DNA from: Spirosomataceae bacterium TFI 002
GTDB taxonomy: Bacteria > Bacteroidota > Bacteroidia > Cytophagales > Spirosomataceae
Direction of reading: 5' to 3'
Assembly (NCBI GenBank): GCA_900230115.1
Contig: LT907983.1
Location: 2,604,001 to 2,668,000 of the forward strand
Length of the DNA stretch: 64,000 bases
In this document: piece by piece, positions 1 through 7,489 of the stretch
Position numbering within the stretch: position 1 is the first letter of the stretch
Layout: every line of letters starts with the position of its first letter
Notes under the pieces: model-generated
The model's input: the letters and a program-made list of their open reading frames with translations, nothing else
Told to the model about the DNA's origin: nothing
Databases searched by the model: none
Made by a program: the position numbers and the translations under genes

Positions 1-154
1 CTGCAGGATTGGTCATTTCGTCCCTGATTACAAAAGAAACAGTCATTGTTCCATTCTCAACGGCTAATAAGGTTCCATTGAGCCATTTCCCAAGTGGGGA
101 TGGACTTGAATCTTTTGATTCTTTACCTATAAGTTGTTTAAATTGATCTATCAT
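1..154 (-). CDS. PaaI/DUF4442-like hot-dog thioesterase (partial)
   Basis: The window opens inside this gene: 51 codons from its ATG at 154 are visible and the C-terminus lies beyond base 1. It begins MIDQFKQLIG, passes through PLGKWLNG and reaches MTVSFVIRDEMTNPA, which resembles the N-terminal part of PaaI/DUF4442-type hot-dog thioesterases. That family hydrolyses acyl- or aryl-CoA thioesters in the cytoplasm. The ATG overlaps the stop of the DUF4260 gene by 4 nt (ATGA), so it is the last visible member of the TetR-led operon. The catalytic region is outside the window, so the family call rests on the N-terminus only. Confidence 0.6.
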   Translation of the reverse strand, partial: MIDQFKQLIGKESKDSSPSPLGKWLNGTLLAVENGTMTVSFVIRDEMTNPA

Positions 155-504
155 TGTTTTCCTATTATTCCTAGATGAGTGTATTTAAAACCGGTGTTCA
201 GTTTGAGACCGTAGCCAAAGAGCCTGTCCATTGCAGAGTGGGCAAAAAGTATGATTCCTGTTAGTTGTATGGGCTGTGAAAGTACGAAATAGCCTATTAT
301 GAAAATAATAATTCCTAAGGCTTTATGATGAAATAAATTATAAAGAATTGCCCCAACTTTTGGTCCCATTGTATAACCTATCATTGAGAGGTCTGGTAAA
401 AGTATCAAGGCTAAAAACCACCACCAAGTATAATCCAATTGAGAGAATAAGAAAATACCTAAGGCAAATTGGGCTAGTTCTTCTAGTTTAATTAAGTTTT
501 TCAT
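151..504 (-). CDS. DUF4260 family small membrane protein
   Basis: This 117-residue protein has three to four hydrophobic segments (about residues 8-40, 60-78 and 80-95) and the family-like stretches LPDLSMIGY, NLFHHKALG and HSAMDRLFGYGLK, which I recognise as DUF4260. The function of that family is unknown; it is an inner-membrane protein often found near TetR regulators and small oxidoreductases. Its start overlaps the stop of the DUF4188 gene (ATGA at 501-504) and its stop overlaps the start of the thioesterase, which implies coupled translation within the operon. Confidence 0.75.
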   Translation of the reverse strand: MKNLIKLEELAQFALGIFLFSQLDYTWWWFLALILLPDLSMIGYTMGPKVGAILYNLFHHKALGIIIFIIGYFVLSQPIQLTGIILFAHSAMDRLFGYGLKLNTGFKYTHLGIIGKQ

Positions 505-968
505 TTCGCTATTCTTTGTTTAGCTGTTTGATAATCTGCTGTAGAATCTTGAGTTCCTATAAATTTACCCAAGCCAAAACTGGGCATGTTTCCGTATACG
601 CTTTCGTACGTCCCTGGTTTTTGAATATAAGTTTCGTGCCAAATACCTATGGCTTCTCCACTGTTTTTGATCTTTTTGTAGTAATCAATCCATGCTGGGT
701 AATGCTCTTGATTTCTATCTTTAGCATATGCATCAAGTTTCTCAAAAGACTCCCAATATTGAACCATAATGGTTGTTCTTCCAAACCAACTTTCAGCTCC
801 AAGAAAACCGCTTTCGGGTTTCGAATAAAGTTCTTTTATCATTCTTCCCATTGCTGATCCGACTTGCATTATTGAACCAAATTTCCACCACTTATTTACT
901 CGCATACCTATAAGAAACACAACAAACTCTTTATCCTTTATGGCTGAGACACGCTTGGCAGTATTCAT
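501..968 (-). CDS. DUF4188 family protein (monooxygenase-like)
   Basis: This 155-residue protein matches DUF4188 (for example VVFLIGMRVNKWWK, WFGRTTIMVQYW, HYPAWIDYYKKI, GIWHETY). The family has a ferredoxin-like alpha/beta barrel and is often annotated as a putative monooxygenase, with no established reaction. I chose the ATG at 968 rather than an upstream one at 1007 because 968 forms an ATGA overlap with the preceding gene, as at the other junctions of this operon. It sits between a flavodoxin-fold oxidoreductase and DUF4260, which suggests a small detoxification or redox cassette, but that is inference. Confidence 0.75.
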   Translation of the reverse strand: MNTAKRVSAIKDKEFVVFLIGMRVNKWWKFGSIMQVGSAMGRMIKELYSKPESGFLGAESWFGRTTIMVQYWESFEKLDAYAKDRNQEHYPAWIDYYKKIKNSGEAIGIWHETYIQKPGTYESVYGNMPSFGLGKFIGTQDSTADYQTAKQRIAK

Positions 969-1543
969 GATTCTTTCAATGCTATTTTGTTGATTTTTGA
1001 AATCCACTTTGCCCTAAACTCATCAGTAGAAAGTCTTATAGGGCCAATAGAGGTTATGCTGACTGGTTTGATTCCAACAAACTCAAAAGTCATTTTTTTA
1101 AGTGCCCTGTGACTGGGTGCTTTGTTAAATAACCAATAAAACCAAACAGGTTGATCCATTGTAGCTATGATCCTAGCCGATTTACCTTTTAGCAACTTAT
1201 CCCACCATAATGATCCTTCTCTTTTTTGAAATGCCATACCAGGTAGAAATAATCGATCAAAAAAACCTTTTGCAAGAGCAGGAATACCCCCCCACCAAAG
1301 CGGATGAATAAAAACGATATGATCGGCCCATTGAATTTTTTCCCAAGCCTGTAAAAGGTCTGGTTCTAATTCCATTCTTTTGCTGTAACCATAGCTTAAG
1401 TTTGGATCAAAATTCAAATCAGGAATTACAATTTCTTGTACTTCCGCTCCATTAGTTATGGCTGTTGATTTATAAGCCTGTCCCAAGGCAACGCAAAAGC
1501 TTTCTGGGTTGGGATGAGATTGAAGAATGAGTATTTTTTTCAC
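965..1543 (-). CDS. Flavodoxin-fold NAD(P)H oxidoreductase
   Basis: A 192-residue NAD(P)H dehydrogenase/quinone-reductase-like protein of the flavodoxin-2 fold. The N-terminal phosphate-binding strand and loop read KKILILQSHPNPESF, and the flavin-proximal motif is HPLWWGGIPALAKG. Such enzymes bind FMN or FAD and reduce quinones or nitro/azo compounds with NAD(P)H in the cytoplasm. I place the start at a GTG (1543), which forms a GTGA overlap with the upstream DUF3995 stop; the longer reading to 1588 adds a tail (MFLARYKF...) not seen in this fold. Probably the enzymatic core of the TetR-controlled operon. Confidence 0.8.
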   Translation of the reverse strand: MKKILILQSHPNPESFCVALGQAYKSTAITNGAEVQEIVIPDLNFDPNLSYGYSKRMELEPDLLQAWEKIQWADHIVFIHPLWWGGIPALAKGFFDRLFLPGMAFQKREGSLWWDKLLKGKSARIIATMDQPVWFYWLFNKAPSHRALKKMTFEFVGIKPVSITSIGPIRLSTDEFRAKWISKINKIALKES

Positions 1544-1962
1544 GGAATAAAGGTTATTAATATTGAACTTATACCTAGCCAAAAACAAAGCGGAATGAAT
1601 AATTGACTGTCTTTTTTTGCAAAAACGGTTTCTTTAATTTTCTTTTTTATACCCACATAATTAAAATCACCTATCGCTCTAATAATAAATATGGCACCAA
1701 TAACTCTTGTAAGAATTACACTGTAAAGTGTGTCTTCATAGATGCTAATATTGCTCCCTACGATCACAGAAAAAGCCAGTAAACCAAGCCCAACTATCAT
1801 AGTTGCAAAGAACCCAGGACTAAAATTTAGAGATGAGGTAGGATTGGTATTAGTTGGCAAGGCGTAAACCAGCCACTTTTTTCCACCCAATGCCCAATAG
1901 AAATGTACGCAGGAAAGAAAAAAAAGTATAATTGAATTGATTATAACCAATGACTCTTTCAT
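1540..1962 (-). CDS. DUF3995 family membrane protein
   Basis: This 140-residue protein has four predicted transmembrane segments (about 5-25, 50-72, 80-100 and 120-138) and the DUF3995-like motifs HFYWALGG and FIIRAIGDFNYVG. Function is unknown. It starts 1 nt after the TetR stop and its own stop overlaps the GTG of the oxidoreductase, so it is the second gene of the operon. Related membrane proteins are common next to TetR regulators in Bacteroidota, which is consistent with an export or membrane-stress role but does not prove one. Confidence 0.75.
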   Translation of the reverse strand: MKESLVIINSIILFFLSCVHFYWALGGKKWLVYALPTNTNPTSSLNFSPGFFATMIVGLGLLAFSVIVGSNISIYEDTLYSVILTRVIGAIFIIRAIGDFNYVGIKKKIKETVFAKKDSQLFIPLCFWLGISSILITFIP

Positions 1963-1963
1963 T

Positions 1964-2584
1964 CTAAATGGCTTTTAGCATGGTTGTAAAAGTTTGAAAT
2001 GCTCGCATCATTCTTTCTTCTGACTCGCTCTCGGTGTCTTTGAACATGCTCATTCTTTTTTTGGATTTCAGAATGACAATTCCGTGCATAAATCCCCAAA
2101 TTCCAAGTGAGAGATCATCAACGTCTTGGCCTTTGAAATAACCAGCTTCAATACAAACACCAACGAGATTTTGTAACATTCCAAATGCTTCCATTCCGTC
2201 GTTCCAAATCTCATCGTTACACTCCAGTGCTTCCATTGGAGCATCCATTACGAACATTAAATCGTACATTTCTGGATTCTCTATCGCAAATTTGATGTAT
2301 TGGTGTCCCATTTGAACTAGTTGATCCATTGGGTCTTCTTGCGGTGTAGCGGCCATAAACTCCGTAACCATCACTCCGAAAGCTTGGTAATGTAAATGGA
2401 GTAATAATTCGTTTTTATCCTTAAAATAGAGATAGATCGTACCCGGACTATATTCGATTTCGTCCGCAATGTTACGGATAGACGTTTTTTCGAACCCTTT
2501 GTCTAGAAAGAGTTTTTTTGCTGCATCGAGAATTGTATCTCGCATTGCCTCCTTCTCTCTTTCTTTTCTTTCGCTAATTCCCAT
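1964..2584 (-). CDS. TetR/AcrR family transcriptional regulator
   Basis: A 206-residue regulator with an N-terminal TetR helix-turn-helix (about residues 15-60: AAKKLFLDKGFEKTSIR, then SPGTIYLYFKDKNEL) and a C-terminal ligand-binding domain containing FMHGIVI. It should be a dimeric repressor released by a small hydrophobic ligand. I start it at MGISERKER (2584), because the longer reading to 2635 runs through a perfect palindrome that looks like its operator. It is the first gene of the minus-strand operon continuing to DUF3995, oxidoreductase, DUF4188, DUF4260 and thioesterase, so autoregulation is likely. The divergent DUF3291 gene at 2692 may share the operator. Confidence 0.9.
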   Translation of the reverse strand: MGISERKEREKEAMRDTILDAAKKLFLDKGFEKTSIRNIADEIEYSPGTIYLYFKDKNELLLHLHYQAFGVMVTEFMAATPQEDPMDQLVQMGHQYIKFAIENPEMYDLMFVMDAPMEALECNDEIWNDGMEAFGMLQNLVGVCIEAGYFKGQDVDDLSLGIWGFMHGIVILKSKKRMSMFKDTESESEERMMRAFQTFTTMLKAI

Positions 2585-2619
2585 TTGAACATTGATAAGT
2601 AAAATAACAGTGCAAATAA

Positions 2620-2636
2620 AATGAACAGTGTTCATT
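2620..2636. promoter_or_regulatory. 17-bp perfect palindrome, likely TetR operator
   Basis: AATGAAC-AGT-GTTCATT forms two perfect 7-bp arms around a 3-nt centre. It lies 36 bp upstream of the TetR start (2584) and 56 bp before the divergent DUF3291 start (2692). Size, symmetry and place are those of a TetR-family operator. Binding is inferred, not shown. Confidence 0.65.
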
Positions 2637-2691
2637 AGAACAAATATTTGCGAATCTTTTCGCTAAATAATTTTTGTTGTATGTTTATAAT

Positions 2692-3123
2692 ATGCCAATA
2701 GCCCAACTCAATATTGCCAAAATGCTCGCCCCAATTGACAGCCCAACCATGTCGGGTTTTGTAAATAATTTGGATAGAATTAATGCTCTCGCAGAAGAAT
2801 CAATTGGATTTATTTGGAGACTTACAGGGGAAGAGGACAACGCAACAGCGATTAAGGTATTTGAGGATGACTCAATCATTATCAATATGTCTGTTTGGCA
2901 AGATGTTGAAAGTTTAAAAAACTATGTTTATAAAACAGCTCATGTTGAGATCATGAGACGTAAGAAAGAGTGGTTTTCGAAAATGGAATCAATGCATATG
3001 GTTCTTTGGAACATTCCAGAAGGGCATACTCCGACACCCCAAGAAGCAAAAGAAAGATTTGCTTATTTAAATGAAAATGGGGAAAGCGATTATGCTTTTA
3101 ACTTCAAATATTTGAATAAATAG
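2692..3123 (+). CDS. DUF3291 family protein
   Basis: A 143-residue cytoplasmic protein of the DUF3291 family: MPIAQLNIAKML at the N-terminus, FIWRLTGE, NMSVWQDVESLKNYVY and HMVLWNIPEGHTPTPQEA. The family has a dimeric alpha/beta-barrel (antibiotic-biosynthesis monooxygenase-like) shape and no proven reaction. The ATG at 2692 gives the expected N-terminus; an upstream TTG at 2674 would add six residues without family support. It is divergent from the TetR operon with the palindrome between them, so it may belong to the same regulon. Confidence 0.8.
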   Translation: MPIAQLNIAKMLAPIDSPTMSGFVNNLDRINALAEESIGFIWRLTGEEDNATAIKVFEDDSIIINMSVWQDVESLKNYVYKTAHVEIMRRKKEWFSKMESMHMVLWNIPEGHTPTPQEAKERFAYLNENGESDYAFNFKYLNK

Positions 3124-3136
3124 GTAGTAAATTGGT

Positions 3137-3949
3137 TCAGCCGAGTGCAACATCTAAAAACATCATTACTGCAAAACCAATCATTGCACCAATAGTAGAT
3201 AGGTCTGTTTCATGTCCATTTTGTGATTCTGGTATGAGTTCTTCTACTACAACGAATATCATGGCACCTGCTGCAAATGAAAGTGCATATGGTAGTATGG
3301 GTGTAATGTATATTACGGCCAAGGCACCAAGTACTCCTGCTATGGGTTCTACAACGCCACTTAATTGCCCATAGTTAAATGCTTTTAACCTTGAAAAACC
3401 TTCTCTACGAAGTGGGACAGAAACAGCGGCACCCTCTGGAAAATTTTGAATTCCAATACCAATCGCTAGTGCAATTGCTCCAGTAAGAACTCCAATTGAA
3501 GGATCATTTGCTAAAGCACCAAAGGCAACTCCTACTGCGAGTCCTTCTGGAATGTTGTGGAGCGTAATTGCCATTACAAGCAAGATACTTCGATGCCATG
3601 AGGTTTTTAAACCCTCTGCATGTTCGATTTTACGATCCAAGTGTAAATGAGGAAGCACTCGATCTAGTCCGAATAGAAAGGCACCTCCCAAAAGAAACCC
3701 AACAACTGCTGGTATCCATCCTTTTGTGCCACTTTTTTCTGCCATTTCAATTGCTGGAGCCAAAAGTGACCAAAAACTTGCTGCAATCATTACCCCTGCT
3801 GCAAAGCCCAGCATAAGGTTAAGTACTTTTTGATCAATTTTTTTGAAGAAAAAAACAAGACCAGCTCCAAGGGCAGTCATTGCCCAAGTAAACAAAGTGC
3901 CCCCTAGAGCAAGTAAAACTGGATTAATTTCTAGTAATTTTTCTAACAT
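3137..3949 (-). CDS. ZIP family divalent metal transporter
   Basis: This 270-residue inner-membrane protein has about eight hydrophobic helices and the two ZIP signature motifs, HNIPEG (131-136) and QNFPEG (168-173), whose His and Glu residues line the metal path. The family carries Zn(II), sometimes Fe or Mn, into the cytoplasm. A His-rich loop (HLHLDRKIEHAEG, about 101-113) between two helices fits a metal-sensing loop. It is closest in style to the GufA/ZupT branch. It is convergent with DUF3291 and stands alone; I saw no Zur-like site upstream. Confidence 0.9.
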   Translation of the reverse strand: MLEKLLEINPVLLALGGTLFTWAMTALGAGLVFFFKKIDQKVLNLMLGFAAGVMIAASFWSLLAPAIEMAEKSGTKGWIPAVVGFLLGGAFLFGLDRVLPHLHLDRKIEHAEGLKTSWHRSILLVMAITLHNIPEGLAVGVAFGALANDPSIGVLTGAIALAIGIGIQNFPEGAAVSVPLRREGFSRLKAFNYGQLSGVVEPIAGVLGALAVIYITPILPYALSFAAGAMIFVVVEELIPESQNGHETDLSTIGAMIGFAVMMFLDVALG

Positions 3950-4076
3950 TTTCGATTTGTCTAAATACCTGTAGGCATTGTACGAAATTACTTCTATAGC
4001 TCGAATTCTTTTCGCAAAAAGTTGATAATCTAGTGGCAGGTAATTGAATGCCTCAAAGGGAAATTAAATAATTAGA

Positions 4077-4105
4077 CTTGTTTTTTTTCGGAATAGATAT
4101 ATTTG
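4077..4105 (+). promoter_or_regulatory. Bacteroidota-type promoter of the PfkB kinase
   Basis: The -7 element TATATTTG (4098-4105) matches TAnnTTTG exactly. CTTG (4077-4080), one base off the TTTG -33 box, lies 17 bp upstream. The start codon of the kinase is 18 nt downstream. Confidence 0.55.
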
Positions 4106-4123
4106 CGATAATAAAATACGAAA

Positions 4124-5053
4124 ATGACCGAAACCTACGACCTATTAGCCATTGGAGAATTACTTGGAGACTTTATTGGCACAGAAATATCAAAAAATCT
4201 TGGAGATGCTACTTCTTTCAACCGCTACCAAGGAGGTAGCCCGTCAAATTTAGCGGCGAACTTGTCAAAATTGGGTTTCAATACTGCAATCGTAAGCTGT
4301 GTTGGAAACGAAAACTTAGGAAATTTTTTGATTGAAGAAGTTAGAAAAACTGGTGTAAATACTTCGCATATTGTGAAGCATGAGAGTTTACCATCAAGCA
4401 TCGTTTTAGTAGCAAGGTCTACAGGAAGTCCTGACTTTATTCCCTACAGGTTGGCAGACAGTGAGATACTTCCTTCGCACATCAGTGATGACTTGCTTTC
4501 AAGATCTAAAATTGTACATACAACGTGTTGGCCATTGAGCCGAAATCCTTCGCAAAATACATTGCTAGATGTTGCTCGTAGAGCTAAGAAATTGGGATGT
4601 AAATTGTCCGCAGACTTAAATTATGCTGAAAGGGTGTGGCCAGATAGGGCAGAAGCACATGTTGTAATTAAGAAATTTCTCTCTTTTGGTGCCATGATTA
4701 AGTTAAGTGATGACGACGCCGAAAGATTCTATGGTGAGGAAGTATCAATGGACAAGGTGTTTTATGATTTTCATGACTGGGGTGCATCACTCATTTGTTT
4801 TACGAGAGGTGAAAAGGGTAGTTTTGTTTCTTATGATAATGGAAAGCAAAAATTAGAAATACTTTCGCAAAAAATAGATGTTAAAGATACAACTGGTGCA
4901 GGAGATGCTTACTGGTCTGGATTTTTAGCGGCTCAGCTGAGTGGAAAATCAACAGAAGAAAGTGCTCAAGCTGCAGCGAAAATGGCAGCAAAAAAACTTC
5001 AAATTGTAGGCCCACTACCTCAGGGTATTCAATTATCTGATATATTGGACTGA
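4124..5053 (+). CDS. PfkB family sugar kinase (fructokinase-like)
   Basis: A 309-residue PfkB/ribokinase-fold kinase. The N-terminal signature includes GGSPSNLAANLSKLG (38-52) and the C-terminal signature DTTGAGDAYWSGF carries the catalytic base Asp261 and the anion hole (GAGD, 258-261). It should phosphorylate a sugar with ATP in the cytoplasm. The overall pattern (GELLGDFI at the start, PDFIPYRLAD) suits fructokinases, but the substrate cannot be set from sequence alone. It precedes argF' by 54 nt on the same strand, and argF' has its own promoter-like box, so a shared operon is uncertain. Confidence 0.85.
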   Translation: MTETYDLLAIGELLGDFIGTEISKNLGDATSFNRYQGGSPSNLAANLSKLGFNTAIVSCVGNENLGNFLIEEVRKTGVNTSHIVKHESLPSSIVLVARSTGSPDFIPYRLADSEILPSHISDDLLSRSKIVHTTCWPLSRNPSQNTLLDVARRAKKLGCKLSADLNYAERVWPDRAEAHVVIKKFLSFGAMIKLSDDDAERFYGEEVSMDKVFYDFHDWGASLICFTRGEKGSFVSYDNGKQKLEILSQKIDVKDTTGAGDAYWSGFLAAQLSGKSTEESAQAAAKMAAKKLQIVGPLPQGIQLSDILD

Positions 5054-5081
5054 TTTCTCTTCCTGTTTTGATCAAAAAACC

Positions 5082-5089
5082 TACTTTTG
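5082..5089 (+). promoter_or_regulatory. -7 box of argF'
   Basis: TACTTTTG matches TAnnTTTG and lies 18 nt before the argF' ATG at 5108. I see no well-spaced TTTG -33 element. Confidence 0.4.
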
Positions 5090-5107
5090 TCGAAATATAG
5101 AATTTTC

Positions 5108-6055
5108 ATGAATCATTTCATTTCTCCTGCCGACGTTTCCGATATCAATGAGCTTGTAAATGAGGGCTTGGCCATCAAAGCCAATCCTTTCGCATTTCGC
5201 TCTTTAGGAAAAAATAAAACTTTGGGTTTGCTCTTTTTTAATTCGAGTCTAAGAACTCGTCTTAGCACTCAAAAAGCAGGTGCAAGTCTTGGAATGGACG
5301 TCATGATAATGAACGTAAATTCTGATAGTTGGCAGTTGGAATTTGAAGATGGAGCAGTAATGAATATGGATAAAGCCGAGCATGTGAAAGAAGCAGCAGC
5401 GGTTATTGGTCAATATTGCGACATCATAGGCGTAAGAGCTTTTGCAGGTTTAATTGACCGAAAAACGGACTACGAAGAACAAGTAATTGAGAAGTTTCGT
5501 CAATATGCGGGTGTGCCAATTGTTAATTTGGAATCTGCTACAAGACATCCCTGTCAATCGCTCGCTGACCTCATTACCATAGAAGAACTAAAAACTAAGG
5601 CTAGACCGAAAGTAGTACTTACTTGGGCACCACATGTAAAAGCACTACCTCAAGCAGTAGGTAACTCCTTCGCAGAATGGTTACGATTAACTGATTATGA
5701 TTTTGTGGTAACCAACCCAAAAGACTACGACTTAGCTCCAGAATTTATGGGTAATGCGAAATTTGAAGCTGACCAAAATAAGGCATTCGAAGGAGCAGAT
5801 TTTATATATGCCAAGAACTGGTCTTCGTACTCACAATATGGACAAGTTCTTTCTGGTAACGAAGATTGGATAATCACTCAAGCCAAAATGAATTTAACAG
5901 ACAATGCTAAGTTTATGCATTGCCTACCTGTGAGAAGAAACCTAATTGTAAGCGACGAAGTAATTGATAGCCCAAACTCAGTTGTAATTCAACAAGCTGG
6001 AAACAGAGTATACTCTGTACAAGCAGCTTTGAAAAGGATTTTGGAAGCACTTTAA
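5108..6055 (+). CDS. argF': N-acyl-L-ornithine carbamoyltransferase
   Basis: A 315-residue transcarbamylase of the Bacteroidota/Xanthomonas type, which carbamoylates N-acetyl- or N-succinyl-ornithine in arginine biosynthesis. The carbamoyl-phosphate loop is SSLRTR (46-51), followed by STQKAGASLGM; further on are RHPCQSLADL, TWAPH and the C-terminal HCLPVRRN. I start at MNHFISP (5108), which aligns from the first residue with the family; an upstream TTG at 5087 overlaps the promoter box. The residue that separates succinyl- from acetyl-specific enzymes (Pro90 in the Bacteroides enzyme, Glu in the Xanthomonas one) is Ala90 here. No other arg genes are in the window. Confidence 0.92.
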   Translation: MNHFISPADVSDINELVNEGLAIKANPFAFRSLGKNKTLGLLFFNSSLRTRLSTQKAGASLGMDVMIMNVNSDSWQLEFEDGAVMNMDKAEHVKEAAAVIGQYCDIIGVRAFAGLIDRKTDYEEQVIEKFRQYAGVPIVNLESATRHPCQSLADLITIEELKTKARPKVVLTWAPHVKALPQAVGNSFAEWLRLTDYDFVVTNPKDYDLAPEFMGNAKFEADQNKAFEGADFIYAKNWSSYSQYGQVLSGNEDWIITQAKMNLTDNAKFMHCLPVRRNLIVSDEVIDSPNSVVIQQAGNRVYSVQAALKRILEAL

Positions 6056-6089
6056 TTTAGCAACTCGCTACCATACCACCATTCGGAAT

Positions 6090-6566
6090 TTACCTTATTA
6101 CGAATCTTCCAGATACTCCGATATTATTAATACCTAAGTTGGGACTAGGTATAAGGTTTAACGACGGTTTCCAATCAATACTGATGTTCAAGGGAATTTC
6201 TGAGAAGGTATGTTCCAAGCCAACAATTCCATCTAATCCTACATTGATTCCAGACTCGTAAGCATATGGCCTCCATTTCTTATTGTACCCGCTAGTCCAG
6301 TAGCCCATGTGACCACCTGGTCCAACGTACCATCTCCACTTTGAACTGGAAAATGCCGACATGTGCTTTTCCCATAACATAGTCAAGTTTACGCCATTTC
6401 CGTATCCAGTTAAAATTGCTTCCAATGCGTTGTTGTTTTTAACATTAAACTTTCCGGTTAATCCTAGGCCGCCATTGTATCTCAGGCCAAAAGCTGATTG
6501 ATACTGTGCTGTTCCTGCAAGGCTAATAGAAAGTAAAAGGACTATTGTGATAAGTGGTTTTTTCAT
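6090..6566 (-). CDS. Small secreted outer-membrane barrel-like protein
   Basis: A 158-residue protein with a clear Sec signal peptide (MKKPLITIVLLLSISLAGTAQ, cleavage near residue 20) followed by alternating glycine- and aromatic-rich strands (FGLRYNGGLGLTGKF, WYVGPGGHMGYW) and a final strand ending in GRFVIR. This is the pattern of a small eight-stranded outer-membrane beta-barrel. I recognise no named family and no function. A long inverted repeat lies just upstream (6590-6651). Confidence 0.6.
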   Translation of the reverse strand: MKKPLITIVLLLSISLAGTAQYQSAFGLRYNGGLGLTGKFNVKNNNALEAILTGYGNGVNLTMLWEKHMSAFSSSKWRWYVGPGGHMGYWTSGYNKKWRPYAYESGINVGLDGIVGLEHTFSEIPLNISIDWKPSLNLIPSPNLGINNIGVSGRFVIR

Positions 6567-6589
6567 GTCACAAACAGCTTAAATAATTA

Positions 6590-6651
6590 TACCCCAAAAC
6601 TTGAGGATAATTGAGGTGATTTTTGTTCAAAATATGAGTCATTTTGGGGTA
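6590..6651. promoter_or_regulatory. 10-bp inverted repeat upstream of barrel gene
   Basis: TACCCCAAAA (6590-6599) and TTTTGGGGTA (6642-6651) are perfect reverse complements 42 nt apart, beginning 23 nt upstream of the ATG at 6566. They could be a pair of regulator half-sites or a 5'UTR stem. No gene fits in the rest of 6567-6823. Confidence 0.4.
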
Positions 6652-6720
6652 AGTGATCTACAAAAAATTGCTTGAATAAGTGAAGTCCTAATACTACGAT
6701 CCTTTGAATGCACCTGTTTT

Positions 6721-6757
6721 TAAAAAATTAGTCTTGAGGGGTAAAGAAATACCCTCA
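6721..6757 (-). terminator. Weak terminator-like hairpin
   Basis: TGAGGG-g-TA (6735-6743) pairs with TACCCTCA (6750-6757) with one bulged G. On the minus strand the stem is followed after about 7 nt by a run of six T (6722-6727). Together with a second perfect hairpin at 6780-6800 it lies downstream of the gene ending at 6824, so one or both may end that transcript. Confidence 0.4.
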
Positions 6758-6779
6758 TTACACACATGAATTTAAAGCG

Positions 6780-6800
6780 AGCATTTCGTAACAAAATGCT
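6780..6800. repeat. Perfect 7-bp hairpin between barrel genes
   Basis: AGCATTT-cgtaaca-AAATGCT. On the plus strand eight T follow at about 6808-6815. It lies 24 nt beyond the stop of the minus-strand gene at 6824, so it may act as part of a 3' end. Confidence 0.4.
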
Positions 6801-6823
6801 ATCTCAATTTTTTTTTCGATTAA

Positions 6824-7402
6824 TTATTTTGCCTTAAAAGTGTAGAAAACACCAATACCAGAATTATTCGCAATTGATGAACTTAGGTCAATTATTGTTA
6901 CATCATTCAATTGCTGGAAACCCAGACCAGCACTACCCAATTGAGCTGTAAGCATGAAGTTTTCAGCAAAATGGTACATAAATCGTAAAGGTGAAACATT
7001 AATAGTGGCTCCTATGCCGGTACCGTTTCCAAAATAACCCGTAATGTTACCGCCCAGCTCTGGTGCATAGAAAAACTTGTTCGCAAGGGGGATGAATTTA
7101 CCATATGCAACACTGGGGCCGACTTGGTACAATGTGTTTGAATACTTTTCAAATTCTCCGGTCGCTGTACTGAAATTTGAAATTCCCAATCTTCCACCAA
7201 GTGCTAAATAAGTATTGTCGGATTTTATTTTTCCATAAAGCAAAGCAATGTTTGAATTGAAGTTACTTTGATTTGAATTGTTGTTATTTATCAGGTTAAA
7301 GTTGAGGTTGCCATTAATGATCCTTCTGCCTGCTAAATCCTGAGCAAAGCTTGCCGAATAACTAAGAATTAAAATTATAGCAAGCGTTAAAACATTTTTC
7401 AT
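6824..7402 (-). CDS. Secreted beta-barrel-like envelope protein
   Basis: A 192-residue protein with a Sec signal peptide (MKNVLTLAIILILSYSASFAQ), an Asn-rich segment (NFNLINNNNSNQSNFNSN, about 35-52) and repeated amphipathic strands (YLALGGRLGIS, FMLTAQLGSAGLGF) ending in GIGVFYTFKAK, the usual last strand of an outer-membrane barrel. It resembles the broad outer membrane beta-barrel families of Bacteroidota. It shares size and type with the next gene (6090-6566), but the sequences are not obviously duplicates. Function unknown. Confidence 0.6.
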   Translation of the reverse strand: MKNVLTLAIILILSYSASFAQDLAGRRIINGNLNFNLINNNNSNQSNFNSNIALLYGKIKSDNTYLALGGRLGISNFSTATGEFEKYSNTLYQVGPSVAYGKFIPLANKFFYAPELGGNITGYFGNGTGIGATINVSPLRFMYHFAENFMLTAQLGSAGLGFQQLNDVTIIDLSSSIANNSGIGVFYTFKAK

Positions 7403-7489
7403 ATTGTGTGTTAGTTTTTGGTCGCAAAATAAGGTTAATAGAATCTCAGATTTGCCGATTTTATCAAATAATTATTCTACGGTAAAATA

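Noticed and set aside
516-857. 113-codon plus-strand frame opposite DUF4188
   Set aside because: The minus-strand DUF4188 match and operon overlaps explain the region.
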